From Oncomelania hupensis (lineage: Eukaryota; Mollusca; Gastropoda; Littorinimorpha; Pomatiopsidae), in contig CM072516.1 in NCBI GenBank assembly GCA_036898135.1, positions 65,584,982-65,648,981 of the forward strand: 64,000 nucleotides of DNA. The letters are read 5' to 3'. Numbering within the stretch: the stretch's first letter is position 1; the number at the start of each line of letters is the position of its first letter. Positions 11,915 through 27,311 of this stretch are shown here, piece by piece. The notes under the pieces are model-generated. The model was not told the origin of the DNA. It saw only the letters and a list, made by a program, of their open reading frames with translations, and searched no databases. The position numbers and the translations under genes were made by a program.

Positions 11915-13610
11915 TCCTATCCTATCCTATCCTATCCCGTAACTCGGAGGTCGTAAGGGCACCACAGATGATCGTTTAACCAGCGTACTCCATCTTTCTC
12001 TGTCCTCAGCAACCCTCATGGCTTCGCTCATTGTCAAATTAGTCCATTCTCGAATGTTGTCCTTTCACCCTTTTCCGGTCTTTCTCTTCTTCTGTCTCCT
12101 TGCACCGTGCCTTGCAGGATGGTTTTTCAAGGCCTGATGACATGGTGACGTGGCCATACCGTCGGAGTTTCTGTGAGCAGGTCATCGTGTTGTCCAGTGG
12201 CTTGTGTGATGGTCTTTCGGACTTCGTCGTTGGTGATGTGCTGGGTATAGAAAATGCCCAGAAGTCTTCTGTAGCACCTCATTTCTATGCTTTGTATTCT
12301 TCGCTGTATATCTGCTGTGAGAGTCCATGTTTCGCAAGCGTATAGGAAGATGGAGATTACAAGGGAGCGCAGCAGCTTTACCTTGGAATGTAGACTGATG
12401 GTCATGTCTTTCAAAATGGGCTTCAACTTTGCCAGGGCAGCAGTTGTTTGTGCGATCCTGGAGAGGACTTCCTATCGGGACCCATTGTCTGATAATATGG
12501 CTCCTAAATATTTGAAGCTATGCACTGTGTTGAGGGATTGTCATTGGACTTTGATGTCAGTGTTGATGCCATTGGTGCTGTTGGTCATCATTTTGGTCTT
12601 CTCTGCACTTATTTCCATTCCATGGGTTTTCGAGGTGGTGTCACGCCTCTGCACCAGCTGTTCAAGTTCTTGTTTTTCTCCAGCCAATCCATCAATGTCA
12701 TCCGCAAAACGAAGGTTGGAGATTGTTCTACCCCCCTGTGCCTTCGTGATCTGCAAGGGCATCTGACATGATGCGCTCTATGAAGATGTTCAAGAGTGTT
12801 GGAGAGAGTAGGCATCATTGACGCAAACCAATTGTTGTTCTGAACTAGTTTCCAATGGCGCTGTTATGAAGGACTGCACTGGTAGCCTTGTCATACAGGC
12901 TTTTGAGGACTTCAATAATTTTAGGGCTGATGTTGTACACCCTCATGGTTGCCCACAGAGCTGCATGCCAGACTCGGTCAAATGCCTTCTTGAAGTCTAT
13001 GAACACATGATATAGGTGTTGTTGGTGTTGTAGGTATTTCTCGCAGATTATTCTGAGGTTGAAAATCTGTTCAGTGGTACTTCGCCCTGCCCTGAATCTT
13101 GCTTGCTCTTCAGCTATGATTTGTTCAGCTTGGGGTTTCAACCTGTTGAGTATTATTTTTAGGAGGACCTTGCTAGGATGGCTGATGAGGCTGATGGTGC
13201 GGTAATTTTCACACTCCTGAAGGTTACCTTTTTTGTGAAGAGTGATGACAAGCGACTGGGTCCATGGTGTAGGCTACTCCCCACTCTGCCATATCTTGTT
13301 ACAGGTAATAGTGAGTGCGTCAATCATCAATGCTTCAATTAAAGCAGTTCCGCGGGTATGTTGTCCACTCCCACTGACTCCCTTTCTTCAGTAATCGCAC
13401 TGCTGTCTCAACGTTTTCTCGGAGAATTGGGAGGATTTCTTCCTCTTCTCTGTTCTCGGTACATGCTAGAACTGATGGGTCTCCATTTGGTGTTTGGTTG
13501 TAAAGGTCAGAGCAGTACTCTGTCCATCTATCCAAGACTTCCTTTTCTTCTGTAAGGCATAAATAAGCCAGACTTGCTTTGAATCGTGGAGACCTTGGGT
13601 TGTTTAACAC
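11915..13610 (-). pseudogene. RTE-like LINE, broken reverse-transcriptase copy
   Basis: The minus-strand 3' end is the (GGATA)n tail at 11915-11938. Going 5' (rightwards) the segments cover the C-terminal region (12426-12127, FLYACETWTLTAD), the FADD catalytic region (12762-12541 and 12818-12609, LRFADDIDGLAGE), the FIDFKKAFDRV block (13141-12845) and a piece upstream of the RT core (13610-13335, EKEVLDRWTEYC, ILPILRENVETAVRLLKKG). The frame shifts several times between these, and codons differ from the right-end copy, so it cannot make an intact protein. It is truncated at about 13610 and lacks the endonuclease part. Confidence 0.88.
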
Positions 13611-14589
13611 TTGTCAGCCACTTCACAGTCTGGTCACACTGGTCACTTCAGACAAATAGGTCACCTGAGGTCAAAGTTCTCTCTTAATCTGTGTTGATGA
13701 CCTTCAACCCATGTAAACTTTCCTTTGACCTTCAACCCATGTAAACTGTCCTTTGACCTGCAAGCATTACCATAGTTTTACGCTCCAAGCTCGCCTCAAC
13801 TTTGACCTCTATAAATTACAATAGCTTTACACCCCAACCTCGCAATTTGTCAGGCTTAAATCCAGACTTCCCTTGCTACCCACAAATATTCATAACATTG
13901 GTTTTTCTATCATTCTTGTTTTTTTAATACCTATACATACGCCTGACAATCTTTTCGCCCCAAAAAGCGCTTTAAAAAATAAAAAGCACCCTTACCTGGA
14001 GTCCTCTGAAAAAGAAAAAAAAGTTAGCGGGTGCTGCTTAAAATTCTTAGCTCTTTACTCATACCTCACAAGAAACAAAAATCGTCTCCTCTTTTTTTCT
14101 TTTTTTGTGTGTTTTAAAGTTCACCTTTTACATTCATTGTTGTAAAGAACAAAACAGTTTGTGGGGGTACTTGTGTTGTTTGGTAGGAGGAAGGGTGTTG
14201 AATGAAGCAAAGAAGAAAAAAAAAGAAAAGGATTGGGGGCTTGAAACCGTCATTGTTCAGTTTTCCGTCCTCTTTTGAGATAATCTGTGAGCAGATCGCA
14301 GCAAAAATCGGTGCAGGAGGGGAGGTACCAGCCATTACCTGGTCACCTGAGGCCAACAGCTCTGTCCAGCTTGAGCTAAATATATAAGGAGGAGGAGAAA
14401 AGGTGTGCACCACACTCAGAAATCAGGCCCTGAAACAAAACGGGGCGACGTTTCCATTTCCTCTTTGTGCATGCGACCGAAATCGTTTGGAAAACCTTTT
14501 GTGACCTTTACCTACATAATTAATTATATGTAAAGTCTGTTCACGTTGAGATAAAGTATGGATATGTAGAGTTGTTTTTTCTTTCTTTT
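13611..14589. other. Gene-less; cluster of AGGTCA half-sites and a 28-base duplication
   Basis: A direct repeat of AGGTCA with four-base spacing lies at 13658-13673. Further half-sites on the opposite strand lie at 13698, 13726, 13754 and 13803. Two or three of them come from a 28-base tandem duplication (13699-13726, 13727-13754). The rest is AT-rich with homopolymer runs. Confidence 0.4.
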
Positions 14590-14715
14590 TCGCAGACAGA
14601 GAGGAAGGTGAAGAAGAAGAATGAGAAGGAGGAGGAAAAAGAGGAAGAGTAGGAAGAAGAAGAGGAATATGAAGAAGAGGAATATGAAGAAGAGGAGAAG
14701 GAGGGAGGAGGAGGA

Positions 14716-14750
<35 letters not shown>

Positions 14751-14785
14751 AGAAGAAGGGAAGGAGAAGGAGAAGAAGAAGACAA
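14590..14785. repeat. GAA/GGA-rich polypurine tract
   Basis: Imperfect GAA and GGA triplets over about 190 bases, plus-strand purine. Confidence 0.95.
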
Positions 14786-16750
14786 TAACATAGACTCACA
14801 TCGTGTGTAAAAAATGAGCTATAACTCAATGCTCCGGTTCCCATTGAAGATTTCCAATCAAAACTGCCTTAATACTTCGATGGATGGTGATTTCTTTTTC
14901 TGTTTCCTTATTTTTATGATCGAGCAGGCCTCCCTGGTTATATTTGTCTTGAAAGATGCAGACTGGGCTGCTGTTGACGTTTTATTTCACACGCTAACGA
15001 CACTGGCTTTTAAAGGACCCGGGTAACCCCCAAGGTGGGAGGTGCCCTATCGACTTCTCGCGGTGCCCTGCCCTCTGGCGGCGAGATTTAATGAGACCTG
15101 TGATCGTCTCCCCTCAGTGTGGGCAGCCACAGACGTCACGGCGAGCCAGTCACAATGGCCGAAATCCGCCAGGACCCCGGAACAACCCCGCTACCTCATT
15201 GCCCATGGACCAGAGCACAGGAGACCATTGGAGGCACAACCCTAGTTCTTCACAAATGCTTAGATCAAGTCCTATTACAAAATAATATAATAAGTAACGT
15301 GTATTTGAATGTAGCTCAATAAAAAGAACTCCTCATACAGTACTGGTCCCAAAATCAGGGATCGAACTAAAAGACGTCAACTTGCTACTACAGAGTTCAA
15401 TCATCTCGGATACTCAGAATGCGTCTGCTTGAAAGGAGAGAAGCGTGATAGGGGAACGATGGGGGAGAAAATGGGTGTTGTTGGTTGGGAAGGAAGCGGG
15501 AGGAAGGGGAGGGGGGAGGCGGTGTGGTGTTAACCATGCAGACACACCTTCAGAATTGTGTATGTGTAAACGAAATCAAATCTCTTCATTGTCCAAGAAA
15601 TAAATAAGTGAAAGCTAAACCCAAGAGTTGAGAATGAACGAAGTGCTTGTGGTTGTGGCTTGGATATCCAGGGATCCTGGGAACAGCGGGTGATCCTGGG
15701 ATCCTTGAGACTCGCGGTGGACCTCCTAGGATCCAAACAGCAGCAGCCGTAGAGAAGCACGAGCGATCCGTGATTATGGCAACCCCTAATTAAATGCGTC
15801 CATCCTTCTGTAACATAATTGCTGATCTGCACTACATGCATTGAAGGTTTGACAGTTGATTCCTTAGTTCGATTTTATTTTCTTTTTTTTGGGTAGGTAC
15901 ATTTCTGTTAAAAAAAACCAAAAACTTTATTTATTTGGGTTGTTTGTTTGTCTGTTTGTATGTCAAATGTTGTGCTGCGTAGAACAGTAATAACTTTCAA
16001 AGCGTTTGTTTCTGTGTTCACACAATGTGAAACAATTTATTTTATAAATATTGTATCTACAGAAAGATTCATAAACATTATACTTTTTTTAACAGGTTAT
16101 TGCACACACACCCCAAAAATAATACTCCGAAAGTCCCTTCACACCGGATAAAAACAGGAAGGAAGCTGCTCCGCGCTAACTCACAATCATCGACGACGTC
16201 GACCTCAATCTTCTTCCTAGCGAACTCCCGCGGTCCCCAAATTGGACTCGGCGACGTAGCCACACCTTCCAACCGCCACCGCTCATCCCTTGAGGCGTCA
16301 AAGAGTTCCTTAGCCCTGGACCCGTCTGATGTGATGAACAGGCCATGAAAAGTGGAACGGAAACTGCCAAGCTAACCCACAGCGGACAGGATGAGGTGTG
16401 AGTGGGTGGGTGGATGTGTGTAATAGATGCTTCCAAACTATCCAATAGGAGAAACTGTGTTAAGCGTTGCTGGGGGATGGGGCGAGAGAGATCAGTTCCT
16501 ACCTCGTTTCCATCACTGAGACATTGCCGTAAACACGAACCCCCTAGACTAACAATTTTTTGTGATGTAACTAGAATTCGAATACTATATCATAAATAAA
16601 TTAGCAGTTTTTCTCCGACTGCATGTTTTATATCCAGATTACGCTCTGGAACACTCCATAGAAGTTTTGCTTGACGCTATTCAATGAATGGGGGTGAGGG
16701 AGGGGGGGTCCTTCAAACAAAACGAAGCTTAGAATGATAATGTGATATAC
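14786..16750. other. No gene seen
   Basis: Unique sequence with GC-richer patches at 15020-15240 and 16160-16330. Short overlapping frames there have no recognisable domain and are open on both strands. Confidence 0.45.
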
Positions 16751-16752
16751 AG

Positions 16753-16815
<63 letters not shown>
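16751..16815. repeat. (GA)n microsatellite
   Basis: GA run of about 65 bases. Confidence 0.97.
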
Positions 16816-16817
<2 letters not shown>

Positions 16818-17416
16818 GGGGTGTGTGGATTGTGGTGGAGGCGGTGAGGCTTCCTTGAAACACGCCACTCAGAATAGTGCGCTGCAAAGCTGAAGAAACT
16901 AGGAACAATTCTTTTATATACATTAAATAGAAAATATTATTCCTTTGCTCAGTTTGATTTTCAGAGATCGAAGAAGCTTCATTGTCTGAGACTAGAACAT
17001 CGAACTGTGAACAGAATGTTCCCTTGCCCTCTTGAAAGATGTTGGAACCAATCTCTGCCAGACCCCCGGATCTTGGCAAGAGTGTGTCCCCTGCAGAGAG
17101 TTCTTTTTCTCATTTCTGCAGAAAACGGTATTGCGGTGTACAGAGGTCTTTTACCCCCCTGTTTCTTGTCGAAAGCCTAACGAACTGGCTGATAGAATTT
17201 CCAACCTTTTGTGGTCGGAGTCTTAATGAGCGGGACAATGCCTGGGGGTCTACTAAGATGAGGTCTCTGGGTGTCAGACAAGAAGGAAGAGGAATATAAA
17301 GAGAATAGGAGGGATAACGGCGGAGGAGGAGAAGGCAGCGGAGGAGGAGAGAGTACCAAGCACTTTCAGCATTCAACCACATGTAAAATAGAAACGACAT
17401 CCCTTACAATTCTGGA
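16816..17416. other. No gene seen
   Basis: Unique sequence; purine-rich at 17280-17350. Confidence 0.45.
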
Positions 17417-17528
17417 TCATCGTCGTCGTCTTCTCCTCCTCCTCCTCCTCATCATCATCATCATAATCATCATCATCGTCATCATCATCATCGTCATCAT
17501 CATCATCGTCATCATCATCATCGTCATT
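17417..17528. repeat. (CTC)n / (ATC)n compound repeat
   Basis: CGT, CTC and then ATC triplets with regular CGTC variants to the right. Confidence 0.95.
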
Positions 17529-18489
17529 GTCTCTTGATCTGTTTTAATTGTACTCCCAAGACACGTGTAGTAACAACATTAATTATTAGTTATTTCACTC
17601 TTCTTCTTTCTCTCCTCCCCTCCCTCCACATCATCCTTTCCCTTTGTCAGTGGGGCAATACTAACTGTGAATTTGAAAAGGATAGTGGCGCTGAAACATG
17701 GGAAAGTTTGGTCGTTTAAACCAATGTTCCATCGAATCCTCCTATACTGGCTAGTCAGGCGGTTCTACCTCTACCCCCCCCCCCCTTTTCCCACCTATCA
17801 CCTACCCCCCCCCCCTTCCCAACCCCACCTTCGCGCCGTTCCTTCCTTCCTGACGCCTAACTGCCTGTTCCCCTGCCCTCCGTATGCAGTCCTGATTAAG
17901 CCTTTTCCCCTGCTGCTTTTTTTCCCTGGGCATTCATTCAGCCAATCGGTTAAATGCGATCAAGCAACCAATTATTGGAGTTCGGGCTAATCAGGTAGAG
18001 TTCGCCCGATAACGGAAGCTGTTAGCGAACAGATTGGCGGACAACTCTCCTCTGACCGCAAACTCAACCAGCCATGCCTAGTAATTCGATTTGCTGATCG
18101 AGGGTGAACTGAATATTGTTATTATTATTATTGTTGTTAATAAAAGCAAGCAATAAAGAAGAGGCTTATTATATATATATTATAATTATGCATGGCTGAC
18201 AAGAAACATGGCGTAGGAAGGCTGGAAAAAAATCTAGCCCAAACAACATTATAGACTGGAAGGAGATTCTTCAACGTTTCCTTAAAATTGTTGTATGAGG
18301 AATAACAAACGCATACAAAATACATTGGCGGCATTTTGCATTAAGAGCAAACACGCCATTATTCCAGTCGTTACCACCTCCCTCTCATTCTCTCATCCTT
18401 GCAGCACTGACACACACACTAACACACACACACACTGACACACACACTGACTCACACACAGACGCACAAAGATATACAGGGGTACACAG
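17529..18489. other. No gene seen
   Basis: C-rich runs at 17777-17820, a short (TTA)n at 18119-18132 and CACA-rich sequence at 18410-18470. Confidence 0.45.
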
Positions 18490-18697
18490 GGTGACCCAGT
18501 AGCACAGAGTGCTCTATGCCGAGCGAAGGTCGTGGATTCGAACCCTGCATGGGACGAACTTATGTGACACTTAAGTACGAGACTTTTCAGGACACCGAGA
18601 GTTTTTTCCCCTGAGTCCTCCGGTTTCCTCCCTCTCTTCAATATTGGTATTGGATGCGCTCTATCCGACATTTAAAATCAAAAGTACAATAAACCCA
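18490..18697 (+). mobile_element. tRNA-derived SINE, family B, copy 1
   Basis: Starts with tRNA-like sequence holding a B-box-like GGATTCGAACC at 18533-18543. A body follows with GGGACGAACTTATGTGAC, ACGAGACTTTTCAGG, CTCCGGTTTCCTCC and TTGGTATTGGATGCG. The same blocks, inverted, make up 53447-53642. The A-box region is degenerate. It ends in an A-rich stretch near 18690. No target duplication was found. Confidence 0.75.
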
Positions 18698-18726
18698 TGT
18701 TCACCAGTTATTCTACAGAATTCTCA

Positions 18727-18821
<95 letters not shown>
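18727..18821. repeat. (CTGT)n(CT)n microsatellite
   Basis: Short CTGT block passing into a CT run. Confidence 0.97.
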
Positions 18822-19737
18822 AAGAAAACATTGGCGACCCAAATCATTACAGGACTTTTCGCTTCCTGGTCATGTCTTCCTATATTTTTTTTAAAAAGCG
18901 TAAAACGCGGTGGCAAGCCAGGCACACTACAGCACCTTTGAAGCTCTGGCATCCTCGCCTGTAAGTCAACCAGACAAACACGCACAGTCGATAACCATCA
19001 CACAGTCAAAATGACGTGTAATAAGAATTATCACTGTCGACAGGATGGCAAAGGAAGGTTAAACCTTCACCATCTCCCCGCTCAGGAGAGCGACAGTAGG
19101 GGAGATTACTGCGGATAATCGCCAGAAATTGCTATAATAGAGGCGGGCGCAGGATGTGACAAGCGGCATGCTCATTTTCCCTCATTAGCGCCCTTTGCTC
19201 CACTCTTCAGGGAAGGAGGAGCGTTTAGAATCAAGCACAAGATTTTCTTGGCTTTTCCTTTTCCCCTTTAATTTCTTTTGTCTTTCTGTCTTTTCGTTCT
19301 TCTGTTTATAATTTGTTCTTTATTTTCTGTCTTTCTACCTAGCTTGTCTCTTCTTCTTCTTTAACGGCCATAAGTCACGTGATTTCAATCAAAACTAAAA
19401 TTTTGTTTGTTTAGTTTTGTTCCGTGTTTGCCTGTGTTTTACACAAAGATTCACTCTTAAAACTAAAAACATCACCAACAGTACAGCACACAACACTTCT
19501 TCTACAAACAAACAAACTAGTCAAATTCTGAACATTTAACATACATAATAGCCGCTCGATCATCTCTACAGGGTTGTGTATTTTCTATTTAGGGTGTTGG
19601 GTAATATTAGTCACGAAATTAGGGGTTTACAACCAATTTATGGATGAAGAAGTTCTGAGGACGAAATTACAGAAACGTTACTCCTAAACATTCAATTAAT
19701 AGAGCTACAATTCTGAAAATAAGGCCTAAACATAGAG
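18822..19737. other. No gene seen
   Basis: Unique sequence; pyrimidine-rich at 19255-19360. Confidence 0.45.
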
Positions 19738-19761
19738 AAAGAGATAGACAGATAGACAGAC

Positions 19762-19826
<65 letters not shown>
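19738..19826. repeat. GATA/GACA then (GA)n repeat
   Basis: A few GATA and GACA units lead into a GA run. Confidence 0.96.
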
Positions 19827-21989
<2,163 letters not shown>

Positions 21990-22039
<50 letters not shown>

Positions 22040-22048
22040 CGCGCGCGT
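21990..22048. repeat. (GT)n(GC)n alternating purine-pyrimidine tract
   Basis: A GT run passes directly into a GC run and ends at 22048. Such tracts are known to favour Z-DNA. Confidence 0.96.
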
Positions 22049-22741
22049 CCTCTTCCACTTATTTGAACCTCGTTCTTCTTTGTCTCAAAATTATTATTCA
22101 TCCTGCATCCCTAACAATCCCCTTTTCCTGCCGTACAGGTAATTACGCCTCATTTGCATAGTGCGATTGTGGAAAGCGCTCTGTAGTTGACGCAAGCCAC
22201 TATGAATGTTATTGTTGTAGTGACTCTCTGCCTTTGATGAACATTTTTAACAGTATTAGGAATAAAAACGAATTGCAAATCTGTGTATATCTCCCTAATT
22301 CTCTTCCCATCTTTCACTCACTCATATACACACGCACTCGCTCACGCACACACACACACACACACACAGAGGTGCGCACACATATCCACAAACATGCGCA
22401 CGCAGGCACGCACAAACACTCTCCCCCTAGCACCCTTTACTCTCTCCCGAAGCCCTTTCACCCTGCTAGCTGCTATCAATGAAATCAGCATCACTCCATC
22501 AACAGTGCAGATCGTTCTCTCTACCTGCGCGTGACGGCGCGAGGCTTGACGGGGTTTACGAGACTGTCATGCAACTGGTATTAAAGCCCAGTAAACCCCG
22601 TCTCTCTCTGTCCGGTCCAGCTATAAATCCACACACAAACAAAACAACATTTTTCTTCCGCGGGATGTTTGTTTGTCCACCGTTGCCGTCTCTGTTCTCC
22701 ACAGAGCATCAAGGGCAACAAGAGCTAGCTCACACAGCTAT
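22049..22741. other. No gene seen
   Basis: Unique sequence with CA-rich sequence at 22326-22420. Confidence 0.45.
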
Positions 22742-22842
22742 CCCACGTTGGTGTGTCGGGGGTTTCTGTTTAAATAGTATCCCCATTTTGTGGAAATGTT
22801 GTGCTCTCAATTACAACTGTTTCTATCATTATCATTTGTTCT
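22742..22842 (+). mobile_element. 5' part of the 578-base SINE-like family
   Basis: Aligns with 6436-6545: both share CGGGGGTTTC, AAATAGTATCCCCA and TGGAAAT in the same order. It stops where the LINE fragment at 22843 begins, so one element has cut the other. Confidence 0.7.
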
Positions 22843-23271
22843 TGCGTGATGGTCTGTCGGACGTCGTCGTTTAGATGTGCTGGGTATAGGAAATGCCCAG
22901 AAGTCTTCTATGTTTTCTATTCTTCGTTATACGATTGCTGTTTCGCAAGCATATAGGAAGATGGAGATGACAAGAGAGCGCAGCAGCCTTACCTTGGAAT
23001 GTAGACTGACGGTCCTATCTTCCAAATGGGCTTCAACCTTGTAAGGGCAGCAGTTGTTTGTGCGATCCTGGAAGAGGATTTCCTTTCGAAACCCATTGTC
23101 TGATACAATGGCTTCTACATATTTGAAGCAATGCAATGTGCTGAGGGATTGGCCTTGGACTTTGATGTTAGTGTTGATGCCATTGGTGTTGGTCTACTCT
23201 GCACTTATTTCCATTCCATAGGCTTTGGAGGTGGTGTCAAGCCTATGTACCAGCTGATCAAGTTCTGGTTC
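22843..23271 (-). pseudogene. RTE-like LINE fragment
   Basis: Minus-strand sequence corresponds to the region from the catalytic FADD side to the TLTAD/ITN segment of the right-end LINE (for example LLRSLVISIFLYACET and CFKYVEAIVSDNG). Both the 3' tail and the 5' part are missing, and small deletions break the frame. Similarity ends near 23271. Confidence 0.85.
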
Positions 23272-24299
23272 CACTTGTAACAAGAGGACCAGTTTACCCT
23301 GCACAAATTTGAGCTTTTGCTTGTTTAGTCAGTGTAGGCTTAGAAGGTTACTGTTAGTCTATAGCAGACGATTAAGGTATTACTGATGTGTACGCACAGT
23401 TGTAGCTTGACGCCCGCACAGTTAGTGACATCATCGCTGCCTACGATAGGGCTTCGATTTTACAGGCACTCAGATTTTTTCAGCTAATGAGAAAACAGCT
23501 AGAGTAGGTAGAACCAGTTCTGGCTGATTCAAGGAGATAGGTAGAGAGTGAGTCTACATTTAAACTGCCTAGAGTACACAGCTACGTCCTAGCAGAAATC
23601 TCTCCACTGATAGACCAGGGAAGCAGTACTTGTTGAATATTCGAATTCAATCAAGTTAGCCACGGCCTGACATTGTCACAAAGGTAAATGAACATACTTC
23701 TGTTTCATCGTGATGTATTTATATTATTGTGGAATTATGTTTGTGAAATTTGCTATGCTCAGAATTGAATTGTTAGCCCACGTTGCGTGTCCACGTGGCG
23801 AACACGACCGGTCGACGCCATGTTGTATTATGTACGGATCCACTGTTGTTTAACCAATATGTATGCTTGCAGACCAGTGGCTGTACCAGAGAATGTGTAA
23901 AATATTAATTCTTTCTCTATGTGTATAGTTAGCCATGATTTATATTTATATATGTATGGGAAATTAGAGTGGAGATTCCAGTGGACTACGGACTTAGCAG
24001 AATGTTCGTCGCTTATATATAGAGATGTGGAGCTAATCACTGAGGGCTACTTCTACCTATTATACAGGGTTGTGCACAATTTCGTCTCATATGTTACAGA
24101 CGAGCAGGCATTATATTGTGAGCCCAACTCGGCGAACAACAAAAACAAGTCGTCGCTGAACGTTGGCTGCCGAGGCATCTCCAGCATTGCGCGAAGATAG
24201 CCCACCAGTCTAACCACAGGGAGAAGACTCCACGACAACACAGCTTGTCACAGAATCCACCACAACGCAGCGCTTCAACCACTCAGTTAAGTGCCCTTG
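23272..24299. other. No gene seen
   Basis: About 1 kb of unique sequence without long frames or microsatellites. Because it precedes a repeat with a polyadenylation signal in plus orientation, it could be the body of a degenerate retroelement, but I saw no coding motif. Confidence 0.4.
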
Positions 24300-24640
24300 A
24301 AACAGTGCACTAAAACTGTAACAAAGGACCACAGTAGTCCACTCTTCAAGAACTCTGACCATTAGGGCAAAAAGTATCCAGTACCCTATGATGAGAAAGT
24401 AGCTGCCTAGAACTATCCAGAGCGAACCATTCTCAGTGACATTTGAACTTTTAAGTTAGTTTCGTACATCGAAGATCGTGTATAGAGTAGAAGAAATAAA
24501 TGTGTGATTTTTACTGTTATCAAGTGGCTGGACTACATATGTTTCATAGCCGTGTGAAAGCTAGTGTGACAGTGATCTTTTACCATTTTTCTAGCTATCT
24601 CTGTACCCCAGCCTAAACACAGACCGAGCTTAACAAATAA
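24300..24640 (+). repeat. Dispersed repeat with AATAAA signal, copy 2
   Basis: Partner of 10735-11135, with the same blocks in the same order (GAGCGAACCA, AATAAATGTGTG, CAAGTGGCTGGACTAC, ATGTTTCATAGCC). Similarity ends near 24640. Confidence 0.65.
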
Positions 24641-24813
24641 AGATAAATTCATATTTATTCTCCCTACAGAGCAGTACCAAAACAGCTGCATTGTATGAGA
24701 GTGTTTAGGTGTAAACTACACGTAACAACTATCACGCAAAGAGCAGCGATTTAAAAAAAACTGCCTCTTAAATGTTGAAGCGTTCGTGCACTGTCCGCAA
24801 ATAATAATAATAA

Positions 24814-25070
<257 letters not shown>

Positions 25071-25640
25071 CCATTCCCTCCTCCCCACCCACTCATTTGA
25101 ACACCAGGTGATCACAGTGAGATTTATCTACGAAAATTATCTTGACAGTAGAAAAAAACCATCAACCACCCCCAGATTTTTTTAATACGTTTGAGGATGG
25201 CCTAATACATGTATGCGATGGTGTCAGCATCATTGATCGGTTCCTAGCCATCGTTGTGTACAGATAAAAGTGTGAGCGATAAATCACCGTCTGCAAGGCC
25301 AACCAAACTATAGCTTTGTAGTGTCATGACCCCCACGGACTATCAGGATTTTATAGTCCGTAAGAAATATTGGAGTATCAAAGTTCGTTTGGGCTTAAAG
25401 CTAAAACAGAACCGACAGTTCTAAACTAGAGCACTGTCCAGCTCAAATATAAGCTTACAGCGCTGACCACTAGGATCAATAAATAAATAAATAAACTGGA
25501 AAAGAAGAGTAGATTCGAGAGATATAGAACTAAGTGTATTCTTTTTTTGCTTTTACTTTCGATACACATACTGTTTTCGTTGATATTTTATTATTCCATT
25601 TAATTTGTTGTTATCTCATTTTCTTTCTTTTTTGACTTAT
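25071..25640. other. No gene seen
   Basis: Unique AT-rich sequence with a short (AATA)n run near 25477-25495. Confidence 0.45.
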
Positions 25641-25671
25641 CATGATCATCATGATCATCATGATCATCATG

Positions 25672-25715
<44 letters not shown>

Positions 25716-25756
25716 TCTTCTTCTTCTTCTTCTTCTTCTTCTTCTTCTTCTTCTTC
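25641..25756. repeat. (ATGATC)n(ATC)n(TTC)n compound repeat
   Basis: Four CATGATCAT units, themselves near-palindromic, pass into ATC and then TTC triplets. Confidence 0.96.
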
Positions 25757-27311
25757 TCTTTGTTGTTGTTTTTTCTTCAACATCTTGCTGCTGTTTTGTA
25801 GTACGTTCTTCTTCTTCTTTTGTTTTTACTTTTCTTTGAATTTCAAGAGGGCGGTTTATTAAGAGGATTTCGTTTTGCACATCGTTGGCTTTGTTGTTGT
25901 TGATGATGCTCTTTTAGTTTACGGCATGCTTTTCTTCTTTCTTTTTTTCCTTCCTATGTTTTGTTTTGGCAAGTCTAACTTTCTTTTTGATTAGGTTGAT
26001 GAAGAAAAACAAACAAACATTGCGTTCGCTCTTCCCCCTCCTCCCTCCTCCTTTGGTTTCATTAGATCACAATACCAAAGAGCTTTCGTAGATTCTTAAG
26101 CGTGTAATCTCCAAAACATCAGTACAATTTGGCGAAAAATAAAGACTTTGAGGGAAAGAAAGGATAGGAATATAAGCAAGGAAGAAGAAGCAGCGGCTGA
26201 AATGGAAGCAGAGGAGAACGAATGAAGAAAGAAGAAGGACGATGAGAAGTACAATATTTTTTGAAGGATACAAGAGACGAGGGAGGAAAATAAAGCAACA
26301 AAGGCGATCGAGAAGAAGAAAGAAATAAAGAAAAAAGAAGAAAGATGAGCAGAAAAAGCAGCAAGAGAAGAATATGGAGCAATGGAAAGGCGGCTAAGAA
26401 GAAGAAAGGAAGAACGAAAGAGGGGAAAAAAGACAAACAAGTAGAATGAAGAACAAGAAACGAAAAAAAGCAAGAAAGAAAAAAACTGCAGCCAGACAGC
26501 CCTTGCCAATGTTACAAGACGATACAAAAAGAAAAGTTACGATTACAGGGGGGAAAAAAATAAAATAGCGAACACGTACGAAGACACAGAAGAAAAGAAA
26601 GAAAAAAAAGATCGTAGGGTTGTTGGACTCCAATGAATTTTAAAACAACTCGAATCTGCCCTTTCATTGTGCTCGCTATTGTCGTCTGCCCTAGGCCTAG
26701 TAATGAAAGAAAAACACAAACGACGGAACGGACCAAGAAAGTTACCCCCAACGGTTTGAACAAACTTGTAACCGGAAAATAAAAGAAAAGAGAAAACAGC
26801 GTGAAAGCGCCCTATCCGTTTCACACTGTCTTCCGCTCCGACTGCTTGAGTTTGCAAAGTCAAAAGCGACCGAGATTTTTTTTTCTCTCTCGATATCTCT
26901 TTCTTCATGAAATCTTCAAAAGCCAGGAACAAGGGCAATTACGTAAAAATAAAGAAATCATTTCACGGACAAGGCGGCTTCAAAATTGAAACGCACCCCT
27001 ATCTCTCCAAAGGCAAACAAACAGCCCAACAGATCATCAGTTATTCATCAGCTGATGGAGGGGAACGATGAAAGAAGAAACTATAAAGTGACGATTTTTA
27101 TCCTCCTCCTTCTTCTTCTTAATATTCTACAAACCCCACGACCGAGGGAGTACGTCCACAATTGCAAGAATATAATTAAGCAAGAATCTGAGGTCCTGTC
27201 ATATTATTGAATGAAATGATTTTTTTTTTTACAGGAAAGAACAATCAACGCTATATAGCAGGGTTTGAATATAAGCGATATTTGAAGTTTCAAACCGACT
27301 AGAAAAAAAAC
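25757..27311. other. Gene-less; long purine-rich stretch
   Basis: Bases 26110-26610 are strongly purine-rich on the plus strand (imperfect GAAGAA/AAAGA). The phenylalanine/serine-rich minus-strand frames are a consequence. The rest is unique. Confidence 0.5.

Noticed and set aside
15042..15322. Overlapping short frames in a GC-rich patch
   Set aside because: Three overlapping frames are open at once with no motif, which points to composition and not coding.
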